Source: Pseudomonas sp. (GTDB taxonomy: Bacteria > Pseudomonadota > Gammaproteobacteria > Pseudomonadales > Pseudomonadaceae). Taken from it: 9,494 bases of DNA. The DNA lies in assembly GCA_026398835.1 (NCBI GenBank), contig JAPLSD010000048.1, positions 1-9,494 on the forward strand. Reading direction: 5' to 3'. Below, piece after piece: positions 1-6,311 of the stretch (within the stretch, counting starts at the first letter, position 1; each line of letters starts with the position of its first letter). Both the position numbers and the translations under genes were made by a program. Below the pieces are notes generated by a model. That model had not been told where the DNA came from, ran no database searches, and saw nothing but the letters and a program-made list of their open reading frames with translations.

Positions 1-234
1 CCCAACAGCCAGGTCGCAGGCCGTGCCACGGTATTCGTGTTCCCGGATCTGAACACCGGTAACACCACCCACAAGGCTGTGCAGCGCAGCGCCGATTGCG
101 TCAGCCTCGGGCCGATGCTGCAAGGCCTGCGTAAACCGGTGAACGACCTGCCGCGCGGTGCGCAAGTTGACGACATTGTTTACACCATCGCCCTGACCGC
201 GATTCAAGCCGCCAACCGACCTATGGATCTTTAA
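1..234 (+). CDS. pta: Phosphate acetyltransferase, C-terminal end (partial)
   Basis: The window opens inside this gene; the last 77 codons are present and end in TAA at 232-234. Pta interconverts acetyl-CoA plus phosphate and acetyl-phosphate plus CoA in the cytoplasm, and works with acetate kinase (AckA). The visible segment is the end of the PTA/PTB catalytic domain: it starts [20 protein letters not shown] and continues through [17 protein letters not shown] and [14 protein letters not shown], which I recognise as the highly conserved C-terminus of bacterial Pta. The 5' part, including any N-terminal DRTGG or P-loop-like regulatory domain, lies outside the window. The stop codon directly abuts the ATG of the following acyltransferase, so the two genes are probably co-transcribed and translationally coupled. 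Nothing looks truncated at the 3' end. Confidence 0.95.
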   Translation, partial: PNSQVAGRATVFVFPDLNTGNTTHKAVQRSADCVSLGPMLQGLRKPVNDLPRGAQVDDIVYTIALTAIQAANRPMDL

Positions 235-1140
235 ATGCTGGATTTTCTACCTGCACCCCTGCGCGGCGTGGTCGCCTCGCTGTTGTTGGCGCTAAACACT
301 ATCGTCTGCTGCACCCCGCTGTTCATCGTGGCGATCTTCAAACTGCTACTGCCATTCCCGACCGCCCAACGCTTCACCGACTGGCTGATGGGCCACATCC
401 ACGAAGCCTGGATCAGCAATAACAAAGCCTGGATGAACCTGCTGCGCCGGACCCGCTGGCACCTCAGCGGCCTGGACGGCCTGGACTATCAGCACTCGTA
501 CCTAATCACCAGCAACCACCAGAGCTGGGTCGACATCATGGTGCTGCAATACGTGCTCAACCGGCGTATCCGTCCGCTGAAATTCTTCCTCAAGCAGGAG
601 CTGATCTGGGTCCCGGTGATCGGTCTGGCCTGGTGGGCGCTGGGCTTCCCGTTCATGAAGCGCTACTCCAAGGCCTACCTGGCCAAGTACCCGGAGAAGA
701 AAGGCAAAGACCTGGAAACCACCCGCAAGACCTGCGCGAAGTTTCGCAATAATCCTGTCGGAATTTTCAACTTCGTCGAAGGCACACGCTTCACCGAAAG
801 CAAGCACGCGCAGCAGAATTCACCGTTCCGCTACCTGCTCAAGCCCAAGGCCGGCGGTATCGCTTTTGTACTGGATGCCATGGGCGAACAGCTGGAGTCG
901 ATCGTCAACGTCACCATCCACTACCCGTCCGGGCGACCGGGCTATTGGGATTTGCTGTGCGGCAAGGTGAACAACGTTGTGGTGCATTTCGAGGAATTAC
1001 GGATCCCACCGCAACTCATCGGTAAAAACTACGACCAGGATGATAAATACCGCCTGGAGTTTCAGCAGTGGATCAATGTGCTGTGGGAAAACAAGGATGC
1101 GTTGCTGGCGCAGATGCATCGCGAGTATCCAGGAACCTAA
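235..1140 (+). CDS. Inner-membrane lysophospholipid-type acyltransferase (PlsC/YihG-like)
   Basis: A 301-residue member of the PlsC acyltransferase superfamily, closest in layout to E. coli YihG. These enzymes transfer a fatty acyl chain to lysophosphatidic acid or a related acceptor at the inner membrane. Visible signs: a hydrophobic N-terminal segment at about residues 10-39 that should anchor the protein; the catalytic HX4D motif in NHQSWVD (H95, D100); the KQELIWVPVIG block (about 120-130); and the acceptor-binding FVEGTR motif (180-185). The ATG follows the pta stop immediately (TAA then ATG) and has only a weak GGA upstream, so translational coupling to pta is likely. The next block downstream is a REP-like hairpin pair and a terminator. 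The exact acceptor and acyl donor cannot be read from sequence. YihG-type proteins have been linked to incorporation of particular acyl chains into phospholipid, but transfer of that role here is inference. Confidence 0.85.
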   Translation: MLDFLPAPLRGVVASLLLALNTIVCCTPLFIVAIFKLLLPFPTAQRFTDWLMGHIHEAWISNNKAWMNLLRRTRWHLSGLDGLDYQHSYLITSNHQSWVDIMVLQYVLNRRIRPLKFFLKQELIWVPVIGLAWWALGFPFMKRYSKAYLAKYPEKKGKDLETTRKTCAKFRNNPVGIFNFVEGTRFTESKHAQQNSPFRYLLKPKAGGIAFVLDAMGEQLESIVNVTIHYPSGRPGYWDLLCGKVNNVVVHFEELRIPPQLIGKNYDQDDKYRLEFQQWINVLWENKDALLAQMHREYPGT

Positions 1141-1149
1141 GATTGAAGC

Positions 1150-1196
1150 GGACGCGGAGCGTCCATTGAGGCATTCCCACGAGCGTGGGAACGATC
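1150..1196. repeat. REP-like hairpin pair (copy 1)
   Basis: Two small inverted repeats lie back to back just after the acyltransferase stop. The first is GGACGC-GGA-GCGTCC (1150-1164), with perfect 6-bp arms. The second is TTCCCAC-GAGC-GTGGGAA (1174-1191), with perfect 7-bp arms, followed by CGATC. I recognise the motif (TTCCCACG...CGTGGGAACGATC) as a frequent extragenic repeat in fluorescent pseudomonads. A related copy in the opposite orientation sits at 6274-6308. The element may stabilise the 3' end of the pta-acyltransferase transcript, but that role is inferred. Confidence 0.7.
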
Positions 1197-1220
1197 ACAT
1201 CTTGGCAATCCAAGGAACAC

Positions 1221-1260
1221 AAAAAAGCCCGCCGTTGATCACTCAACGGCGGGCTTTTTA
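1221..1260. terminator. Bidirectional rho-independent terminator
   Basis: A perfect 13-bp stem, AGCCCGCCGTTGA (1226-1238) and TCAACGGCGGGCT (1243-1255), closes a 4-nt loop (TCAC). On the + strand the stem is followed by TTTTT (1255-1259). On the - strand the A-run at 1221-1226 becomes a U-tract. It therefore fits termination of both converging transcripts: pta-acyltransferase from the left and cysD-cysNC from the right, whose stop codon is 15 bases away. Confidence 0.95.
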
Positions 1261-1274
1261 TTTTCAGCTAACGC

Positions 1275-3173
1275 TTAGATCGCGCCGCGGTTACGCAGCA
1301 GTTCCAGCACTTGCTTGACGCTTTCTTCCAGCGACAGCGACTGGGTGTCGACCACAAGGTCGGCGTCCAGCGGCACGTCGTACGGGAAGGAGTCGCCAGG
1401 GATGTTGTCCCCGCCCGCCGCGTACAAACCTTGCGGATCGCGTTCGGCGCAGACCGTCGGCGAAGCCTGGACATAGACGGTCAGCAAACGATCGCTGCCG
1501 ATCAGCGCCTTGGCCTGTTCGCGGCCTTCGGCATCCGGTGCAACGAACGCAGCCAGAGTCAGCAGACCCGCTTCGTTGAACTGACGCGCGACATGAGCCG
1601 CACGACGCCAGTTCTCGGTACGCCCGGAGCGATCCTGCGGCAGACCTTTGTTCAGGTCATGACGCAGGTTCTGGCCGTCGAGTACGAACACTGCACGGCC
1701 CATGTCGAACAACTTGCGTTCAACCGCATAAGCCAGAGTGCTTTTGCCCGCACCAGACAAGCCGCTGAACAGCACGGTAGCCGGTTGCTGGCCGAAGCGC
1801 TGGGCGCGTTCTTCAGTCGCAACGTGTGCCAGCTTACCGTGGTGAGTAACGCTGTCGTGAGTCAATGGCCGGGCGATGATCATGCCCGCCGCGACAGTGC
1901 CATTGGTCAAACGGTCGATGACGATGAACGAACCGGTGGTGCGGTTGCTGTCGTAACCGTCCAGTGCGATAGCAGCATCGAGGCTGATCTTGACCCGACC
2001 GATCTCGTTCAGCTGCAACGCGCTGGCAGGACCTTCAGCCAAGGTGTTCACATCGACGCGATGGACGATGCTGGTGATCGAACCCGGCACGTAGGTGGTC
2101 GCGCGCTTGATGTCGTATTTCTTGCCCGGCAGCATCGGCTCTTCAGCCATCCACACCAGCATGGCGTCGAAGGCGTCGGTCACTTGCGGCACGTTATCGG
2201 CATGCACCAGCAAGTCGCCACGGGAGATATCGATCTCGTCTTCCATGGTCAGCGTCACCGCCTGGCCAGGACCTGCGTGTTCGAGCTCACCGTCGAAAGT
2301 GACGATGGACTTGACGCGGCTGCTCTTGCCCGACGGCAGCACCACGACTTCATCGCCCTTGTGCACGATGCCGCTGGCCAGAGTACCGGCGAAGCCCCGG
2401 AAATTCAGGTTCGGACGGTTGACGTACTGCACCGGGAAACGCAAGTCGGTGTAGTTGCGGTCGTTGGCGATTTCGACGGTTTCGAGAATCTCCATCAGCG
2501 ACTGGCCGGTGTACCAAGGCGAACTTTCGCTCTTGTTCACCACGTTGTCGCCCTTGAGCGCCGACATCGGAACGAATGCCATGGTGCTCGGCTTGAACGC
2601 GATGCCTTCGGCGAACTTCAGGTAATCGGCCTTGATCGACTCGAACACGTTTTCATCGAAGCCATTGAGGTCCATCTTGTTGATGGCGACGACGATGTGC
2701 TTGATGCCCAGCAGCGAGGCGATAAAGCTGTGGCGACGGGTCTGGGTCTGCACGCCGTAGCGGGCGTCCACCAGAATGATCGCCAGGTCACAGGTCGATG
2801 CGCCGGTGGCCATGTTACGGGTGTACTGCTCATGGCCAGGGGTGTCGGCGATGATGAATTTGCGCTTGGCGGTCGAGAAATAGCGGTAGGCGACATCGAT
2901 GGTGATGCCCTGCTCGCGCTCGGCCTGCAGGCCGTCAACCAGCAACGCCAGGTCGATATCATCGCCCGTGGTGCCGACTTTCTTCGAATCGCGGGTGATG
3001 GCTTCCAGATGATCTTCGTAGATCATCTTGGAGTCGTGCAGCAGGCGCCCGATCAGGGTGCTCTTACCGTCATCGACGTTGCCACAGGTGAGAAAGCGCA
3101 GCATTTCCTTGCGTTCGTGCTGGCCCAGATAGGCGAGGATGTCCTCGCTGATCAATTCAGATTGATGCGACAT
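1275..3173 (-). CDS. cysNC: Bifunctional sulfate adenylyltransferase subunit 1 / adenylylsulfate kinase (CysN-CysC fusion)
   Basis: A 632-residue fusion. The N-terminal part (about 1-450) is CysN, the translation-factor-like GTPase whose GTP hydrolysis drives ATP sulfurylase (sulfate + ATP to APS) together with CysD. G motifs are GNVDDGKS (31-38), GITID (89-93), DTPGH (110-114) and NKMD (165-168), with SAL at 204-206; beta-barrel domains follow. The C-terminal part (about 455-632) is CysC, which phosphorylates APS to PAPS: P-loop GLSGAGKS (471-478), DGQNLRHDL (499-507) and ERDPQGLY (577-584). The kinase half departs from E. coli CysC in two places: FISP, which holds the phosphoserine, reads FVAP here (A545), and the FTGIDSPYE lid region reads IPGDSFPYD. 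The ATG at 3173 follows cysD by 9 nt, and its AAGGGG ribosome site (3179-3184) overlaps the cysD stop, indicating an operon with coupled translation. Fusions of this kind are normal in Pseudomonas. Confidence 0.96.
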   Translation of the reverse strand: MSHQSELISEDILAYLGQHERKEMLRFLTCGNVDDGKSTLIGRLLHDSKMIYEDHLEAITRDSKKVGTTGDDIDLALLVDGLQAEREQGITIDVAYRYFSTAKRKFIIADTPGHEQYTRNMATGASTCDLAIILVDARYGVQTQTRRHSFIASLLGIKHIVVAINKMDLNGFDENVFESIKADYLKFAEGIAFKPSTMAFVPMSALKGDNVVNKSESSPWYTGQSLMEILETVEIANDRNYTDLRFPVQYVNRPNLNFRGFAGTLASGIVHKGDEVVVLPSGKSSRVKSIVTFDGELEHAGPGQAVTLTMEDEIDISRGDLLVHADNVPQVTDAFDAMLVWMAEEPMLPGKKYDIKRATTYVPGSITSIVHRVDVNTLAEGPASALQLNEIGRVKISLDAAIALDGYDSNRTTGSFIVIDRLTNGTVAAGMIIARPLTHDSVTHHGKLAHVATEERAQRFGQQPATVLFSGLSGAGKSTLAYAVERKLFDMGRAVFVLDGQNLRHDLNKGLPQDRSGRTENWRRAAHVARQFNEAGLLTLAAFVAPDAEGREQAKALIGSDRLLTVYVQASPTVCAERDPQGLYAAGGDNIPGDSFPYDVPLDADLVVDTQSLSLEESVKQVLELLRNRGAI

Positions 3174-3182
3174 GACAACCCC

Positions 3183-4100
3183 TTAGAAATAACCCTGACG
3201 TTTCTTTTCTTCCATCGAGCCTGCGCCATCGTGATCGATGACCCGGCCCTGGCGTTCGGAAGTTCGCGTCAGGAGCATTTCCTGAATGATGTCGGTCAGG
3301 CTGGTGGCCTCGGACTCGACCGCGCCCGTCAACGGGTAGTCGCCAAGTGTGCGGAAGCGGACTTTCTTCTTGACGATGCGCGCCTTGTCTTCATCGCTTA
3401 GATGATTGAGCAGACGCTCGTCGTCGATCATGATCCAGGTGCCGTTCATCTCGATGACATCGCGTTCGGCGGCGAAGTACAGCGGCACGATCGGGATGCC
3501 TTCGAGGTAGATGTACTGCCAGATATCCAGTTCGGTCCAGTTCGACAGCGGGAATACCCGGATCGACTCGCCTTTGTTGACGTTGCCGTTGTAGACGTTC
3601 CACAACTCGGGGCGCTGGTTTTTCGGGTCCCAGCGGTGCTTGTTGTCACGGAAGGAATACACGCGCTCTTTGGCACGAGACTTCTCTTCGTCGCGACGGG
3701 CGCCACCGAAAGCGGCGTCGAAGCCGTATTTGTCCAAAGCCTGTTTGAGGCCTTCGGTCTTCATGATGTCGGTGTGCTTGGCGCTACCGTGGGTCAGCGG
3801 GTTGATCCCCTGCGCTACGCCCTCTGGATTGACGTGCACCAGCAGGTCCAGGCCCAGTTCTTCGACCATGCGGTCGCGGAACGCGTACATCTCCTTGAAC
3901 TTCCACTGGGTGTCGACGTGCATCACCGGGAACGGCAGCTTGCCCGGGAAGAACGCCTTGCGCGCAAGGTGCAGCATCACGGCGGAATCTTTACCGACGG
4001 AGTACAGCATCACCGGGTTATCGAACTCGGCGGCGACCTCGCGGATGATGTGGATGCTTTCGGCCTCCAGCTGTTTCAGATGCGTCAGTTTGTCGACCAT
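3183..4100 (-). CDS. cysD: Sulfate adenylyltransferase subunit 2
   Basis: A 305-residue protein of the usual CysD length and full-length at both ends. CysD is the catalytic, ATP-pyrophosphatase-type subunit of heterodimeric ATP sulfurylase, forming APS from sulfate and ATP while CysN supplies GTPase energy. The nucleotide PP-loop reads [11 protein letters not shown] (SVGKDS at 34-39), followed by HVDTQWKF (61-68), the arginine-rich [16 protein letters not shown] (131-146) and [10 protein letters not shown] (188-197). The protein ends [11 protein letters not shown], typical of CysD. It is the promoter-proximal gene of the cysD-cysNC operon. The ATG at 4100 has a weak GTGAG ribosome site about 7 nt upstream. 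Upstream bases 4101-4235 carry promoter-like and dyad elements consistent with control by sulfur supply (CysB), listed separately. Confidence 0.97.
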   Translation of the reverse strand: MVDKLTHLKQLEAESIHIIREVAAEFDNPVMLYSVGKDSAVMLHLARKAFFPGKLPFPVMHVDTQWKFKEMYAFRDRMVEELGLDLLVHVNPEGVAQGINPLTHGSAKHTDIMKTEGLKQALDKYGFDAAFGGARRDEEKSRAKERVYSFRDNKHRWDPKNQRPELWNVYNGNVNKGESIRVFPLSNWTELDIWQYIYLEGIPIVPLYFAAERDVIEMNGTWIMIDDERLLNHLSDEDKARIVKKKVRFRTLGDYPLTGAVESEATSLTDIIQEMLLTRTSERQGRVIDHDGAGSMEEKKRQGYF

Positions 4101-4126
4101 GGCTACTCACGAAAACGATCTTATGG

Positions 4127-4142
4127 ACGGCCTGCGGGCCGT
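4127..4142 (-). other. Small hairpin at the predicted 5' end of the cysD leader
   Basis: ACGGCC (4127-4132) and GGCCGT (4137-4142) form a perfect 6-bp, GC-rich stem around a 4-nt loop. If transcription starts near 4149, this hairpin sits at the very 5' end of the cysD mRNA and could protect it from degradation. No U-tract follows, so it is not a terminator. Function is inferred. Confidence 0.35.
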
Positions 4143-4155
4143 GTTCGAGCGAGGC

Positions 4156-4164
4156 ATGCTAGCA
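4156..4164 (-). promoter_or_regulatory. Candidate extended -10 promoter of cysD-cysNC
   Basis: Read on the - strand the sequence is TGCTAGCAT, an extended -10 (TGn) with hexamer TAGCAT (4156-4161), matching TATAAT at four of six positions. The hexamer 17 bp upstream (CTCAAT) is a poor -35, as expected of an activator-dependent promoter. The predicted start near 4149 would give a leader of about 50 nt that begins with a small hairpin (4127-4142). No transcript data support this; it is motif reading only. Confidence 0.45.
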
Positions 4165-4204
4165 CAGCGTCCGCTTCTATTGAGGGCACCAACTAGATCG
4201 AAAC

Positions 4205-4220
4205 GGTATATGAATATACC
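4205..4220. promoter_or_regulatory. 16-bp dyad upstream of cysD, candidate activator (CysB-type) site
   Basis: GGTATAT-GA-ATATACC is a perfect 7-bp inverted repeat with a 2-nt centre, AT-rich against a GC-rich background. Its centre is about 63 bases upstream of the start predicted from the extended -10, which is where LysR-type activators usually place their recognition site. CysB, the LysR-type sulfur regulator, is the obvious candidate because it controls cysD operons in gamma-proteobacteria. The dyad has T-N10-A rather than the classic T-N11-A spacing, so the assignment is tentative. Confidence 0.4.
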
Positions 4221-4235
4221 CGGGTGTTTTAGCCA

Positions 4236-4994
4236 TCAAATCGGATTCGGGCAATCGATAAAGATGTGCTCGAGGGCAAAGCGCCGCGCCAGATAATCCC
4301 CCAGCGCCTGCACGCCATAACGCTCGGTGGCGTGGTGACCGGCAGCGATGAAACTAATGTCATTTTCCCGGGCGCTATGGAAGGTTTGCTCCGAGGCTTC
4401 ACCGCTCAGGTACAGATCGACACCCGCCAACACGGCCTGGTCGATATAGCCCTGGCCACCACCCGTACACCAGCCGACACGACGGATCATCTCGCTGCCT
4501 TCAATCAGCAGTGGCTCGCGCCCCATCACTTCCTGTACACGACGGGCAAAGTCGCGCGGTGTCATGGGCTCGCTCAATGACCCCACCAGGCCGACTACCT
4601 TGAGGTCATTGGGGTCCAGCGGACCTTCGACAGTAATATCCAGTTGGCGCGCCAGCTGCACGTTGTTGCCGACTTCAGGATGCAAGTCCAGTGGCAGGTG
4701 GTACGCCAGCAGGCTGATGTCGTGCTTGAGCAAGGTTTTCAGCCGACGCTGCTTCATCCCGGTAATGCACGGATTCTCGCCTTTCCAGAAGTAACCGTGA
4801 TGCACCAGCACCAGATCAGCCTTGGCCTCCACCGCTGCATCCAGCAACGCCTGGCTGGCGGTGACGCCGCTGACGATGCGCATGACCTGAGGCCGGCCTT
4901 CGACCTGCAAGCCGTTGGGGCAGTAATCGGCAATCCTCGAACTGGTGAGATAACGGTCCGCTTCCTCTACCAGGGTGCTCAGGGCAACGGCCAT
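4236..4994 (-). CDS. NIF3/YbgI-family dinuclear metal-centre protein
   Basis: A 252-residue protein of the NIF3 family (often labelled 'GTP cyclohydrolase 1 type 2 homolog'), matching the length of E. coli YbgI. Family members form ring-like hexamers with a two-metal site, but the physiological reaction is not settled. The start DYCPNGLQVEG (23-33), then LVHHGYFWKG (63-72), AYHLPLDLHPEVGNN (97-111) and AAGHHATERYGVQALG (217-232), are the family signatures. Aligned by eye with YbgI, the metal ligands would be H65, H66, D103, H220 and E224, all present. The ATG at 4994 has a strong AGGAG (5001-5005) 6 nt upstream. It is transcribed divergently from algW and is separated from cysD by 135 nt containing a separate cysD promoter candidate, so it is probably not part of the sulfur operon. 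I would not transfer the GTP cyclohydrolase label. Confidence 0.92.
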   Translation of the reverse strand: MAVALSTLVEEADRYLTSSRIADYCPNGLQVEGRPQVMRIVSGVTASQALLDAAVEAKADLVLVHHGYFWKGENPCITGMKQRRLKTLLKHDISLLAYHLPLDLHPEVGNNVQLARQLDITVEGPLDPNDLKVVGLVGSLSEPMTPRDFARRVQEVMGREPLLIEGSEMIRRVGWCTGGGQGYIDQAVLAGVDLYLSGEASEQTFHSARENDISFIAAGHHATERYGVQALGDYLARRFALEHIFIDCPNPI

Positions 4995-5000
4995 AAAAGA

Positions 5001-5005
5001 CTCCT
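5001..5005 (-). promoter_or_regulatory. Ribosome binding site of the NIF3-family gene
   Basis: On the - strand the bases read AGGAG, followed by six bases and the ATG at 4994. This near-ideal site fixes the start codon chosen for the gene. Confidence 0.75.
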
Positions 5006-5015
5006 AAATATCCCG

Positions 5016-5043
5016 TTCAGACGCGCTCTCGCGCCTCTATAAT
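5016..5043 (+). promoter_or_regulatory. Sigma-70-type promoter of algW
   Basis: A perfect TATAAT -10 (5038-5043) lies 16 bp downstream of TTCAGA (5016-5021), which matches the -35 consensus at four of six positions. Predicted start is near 5050, giving a leader of about 47 nt before the ATG at 5097. An AGGA ribosome site (5085-5088) lies 8 nt ahead of that ATG. No AlgU-type (GAACTT...TCTGA) promoter was seen here, suggesting housekeeping expression of the protease. Confidence 0.65.
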
Positions 5044-5050
5044 GCGCGAC

Positions 5051-5078
5051 ATTATGGGCGGTCTCATACCCCCTGCAA
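5051..5078 (-). promoter_or_regulatory. Weak candidate promoter of the NIF3-family gene, overlapping the algW leader
   Basis: On the - strand, TTGCAG (5073-5078) and CATAAT (5051-5056) are separated by 16 bp. The -10 matches at five of six positions, the -35 only at its first three. If used, the transcript would start inside the algW promoter, so polymerases on the two strands would compete. TATAGA at 5036-5041 is an alternative -10 for the same gene. Confidence 0.35.
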
Positions 5079-5096
5079 CCTCTCAGGACTTGCTTA

Positions 5097-6251
5097 ATGC
5101 TCAAGGCGCTGCGTTTTTTTGGCTGGCCGCTGTTGGCCGGCGTGCTTATCGCGTTGCTGATTATTCAGCGTTACCCACAATGGGTCGGGTTGCCGAGCCT
5201 TGACGTCAACCTGCAGCAAGCTCCGCAAACCACCAGTAATCAGCAGGGGCCGGTGTCCTACGCCGATGCAGTGGTCATCGCCGCGCCTGCGGTGGTCAAT
5301 CTGTACACCACCAAGGTGATCAACAAACCTGCTCATCCGCTGTTCGAGGATCCGCAGTTCCGGCGCTTTTTTGGGGATAACTCGCCCAAGCAGAAACGTA
5401 TGGAGTCCAGCCTCGGCTCGGGCGTGATCATGAGCCCGGAAGGCTACCTGCTGACCAACAACCACGTCACCACCGGCGCTGACCAGATCGTGGTGGCGCT
5501 CAAGGATGGCCGTGAAACCCTGGCCCGAGTGATCGGCAGCGACCCGGAGACCGATCTTGCGGTCCTGAAAATCGATCTGAAAAGCCTGCCGTCGATCACC
5601 GTAGGCCGTTCCGAAAACATCCGCGTTGGCGACGTCGCGCTGGCTATCGGCAACCCGTTCGGCGTCGGCCAGACCGTCACCATGGGCATCATCAGCGCCA
5701 CCGGGCGTAACCAGCTCGGACTGAACAACTATGAAGATTTCATCCAGACCGATGCCGCGATCAACCCAGGTAACTCGGGCGGTGCACTGGTGGACGCCAA
5801 TGGCAACCTGACCGGGATCAACACGGCGATTTTCTCCAAGTCCGGCGGCTCCCAGGGCATCGGTTTCGCTATCCCGATCAAACTGGCCATGGAAGTGATG
5901 AAGTCGATCATCGAGCACGGCCAGGTCATCCGTGGCTGGCTCGGCATCGAAGTGCAGCCGCTGTCTCAGGAACTAGCGGAATCCTACGGCCTCTCCGGGC
6001 GTCCGGGCATCGTGGTCGCGGGGGTTTTCCGTGACGGCCCGGCGCAGAAAGCCGGCCTGCAATTGGGCGATGTGATCCTCAGCATCGACGGCGAACCGGC
6101 CGGTGACGGACGTCGCTCGATGAACCAGGTGGCGCGGATCAAGCCAACCGACAAGGTCAGCATCCAGGTCATACGTAACGGCAAGGAGCTCAAGTTCACT
6201 GCGGAAGTCGGTCTGCGTCCGCCGCCAGCACCTGCCAAAGAGGAAGAATAA
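5097..6251 (+). CDS. algW: Periplasmic DegS-like serine protease AlgW
   Basis: A 384-residue trypsin-like protease with one PDZ domain, anchored in the inner membrane and facing the periplasm. In P. aeruginosa AlgW makes the first cut in the anti-sigma factor MucA when misfolded or signalling outer-membrane protein C-termini bind its PDZ domain, releasing the envelope-stress sigma factor AlgU. Visible parts: an uncleaved-type N-terminal membrane segment (about 7-25); a linker; the protease domain with H123 in LLTNNHV, D153 in DPETDLAVLKI and S227 in GNSGGAL; and a PDZ domain from about 280 with carboxylate-binding loop WLGI (281-284), GLQLGDVILSIDG (320-332) and NQVARIKP (343-350). All three catalytic residues are present. 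A single PDZ domain and an N-terminal anchor separate it from DegP/MucD (two PDZ domains, signal peptide). The C-terminus is proline-rich then acidic (PPPAPAKEEE). It stands alone as a monocistronic gene, divergent from the NIF3 gene and convergent with hisC. Confidence 0.95.
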   Translation: MLKALRFFGWPLLAGVLIALLIIQRYPQWVGLPSLDVNLQQAPQTTSNQQGPVSYADAVVIAAPAVVNLYTTKVINKPAHPLFEDPQFRRFFGDNSPKQKRMESSLGSGVIMSPEGYLLTNNHVTTGADQIVVALKDGRETLARVIGSDPETDLAVLKIDLKSLPSITVGRSENIRVGDVALAIGNPFGVGQTVTMGIISATGRNQLGLNNYEDFIQTDAAINPGNSGGALVDANGNLTGINTAIFSKSGGSQGIGFAIPIKLAMEVMKSIIEHGQVIRGWLGIEVQPLSQELAESYGLSGRPGIVVAGVFRDGPAQKAGLQLGDVILSIDGEPAGDGRRSMNQVARIKPTDKVSIQVIRNGKELKFTAEVGLRPPPAPAKEEE

Positions 6252-6264
6252 GCCCAGGCGGCTA

Positions 6265-6308
6265 ATGATCGTTATGATCGTTCCCATGCTCTGCGTGGGA
6301 ACGATCAT
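6265..6308. repeat. REP-like palindrome (copy 2) with a tandem 9-bp repeat
   Basis: A perfect 13-bp inverted repeat, ATGATCGTTCCCA (6274-6286) and TGGGAACGATCAT (6296-6308), encloses nine bases (TGCTCTGCG). ATGATCGTT is also repeated directly just before it (6265-6273), giving two tandem copies of the first nine bases of the left arm. It is related to the repeat at 1150-1196 in reverse orientation. The element fills most of the 60-nt gap between the convergent algW and hisC stops and lies 3 nt from the hisC stop. No T-run follows on either strand, so it is not a classic intrinsic terminator, although it may mark or protect both mRNA 3' ends. Confidence 0.8.
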
Positions 6309-6311
6309 GGC

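Noticed and set aside
1311..3401. Very long (696-codon) open frame on the + strand opposite cysNC and the end of cysD.
   Set aside because: It is antisense to a clearly conserved gene and arises from third-position GC bias. Its translation is rich in H, R, D, V and Q with no recognisable domain, and no ribosome site or promoter supports it.
3402..4296. Long + strand frames of 264 and 218 codons opposite cysD.
   Set aside because: They are mirror frames of the conserved cysD gene, with composition typical of antisense GC-rich frames and no family resemblance.
4236..4994. Assignment of the NIF3-family gene as a GTP cyclohydrolase I.
   Set aside because: That label is widespread for the family, but the motifs support only the two-metal NIF3/YbgI fold and do not establish the reaction.
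5094..5918. 274-codon - strand frame opposite algW.
   Set aside because: It is antisense to the protease-coding region, with low-complexity HDR-rich composition. The + strand product has a complete catalytic triad and PDZ domain.
6274..6308. Palindrome between algW and hisC as a rho-independent terminator.
   Set aside because: The stem is strong, but there is no T-run on either strand; it fits a REP-like repeat better.
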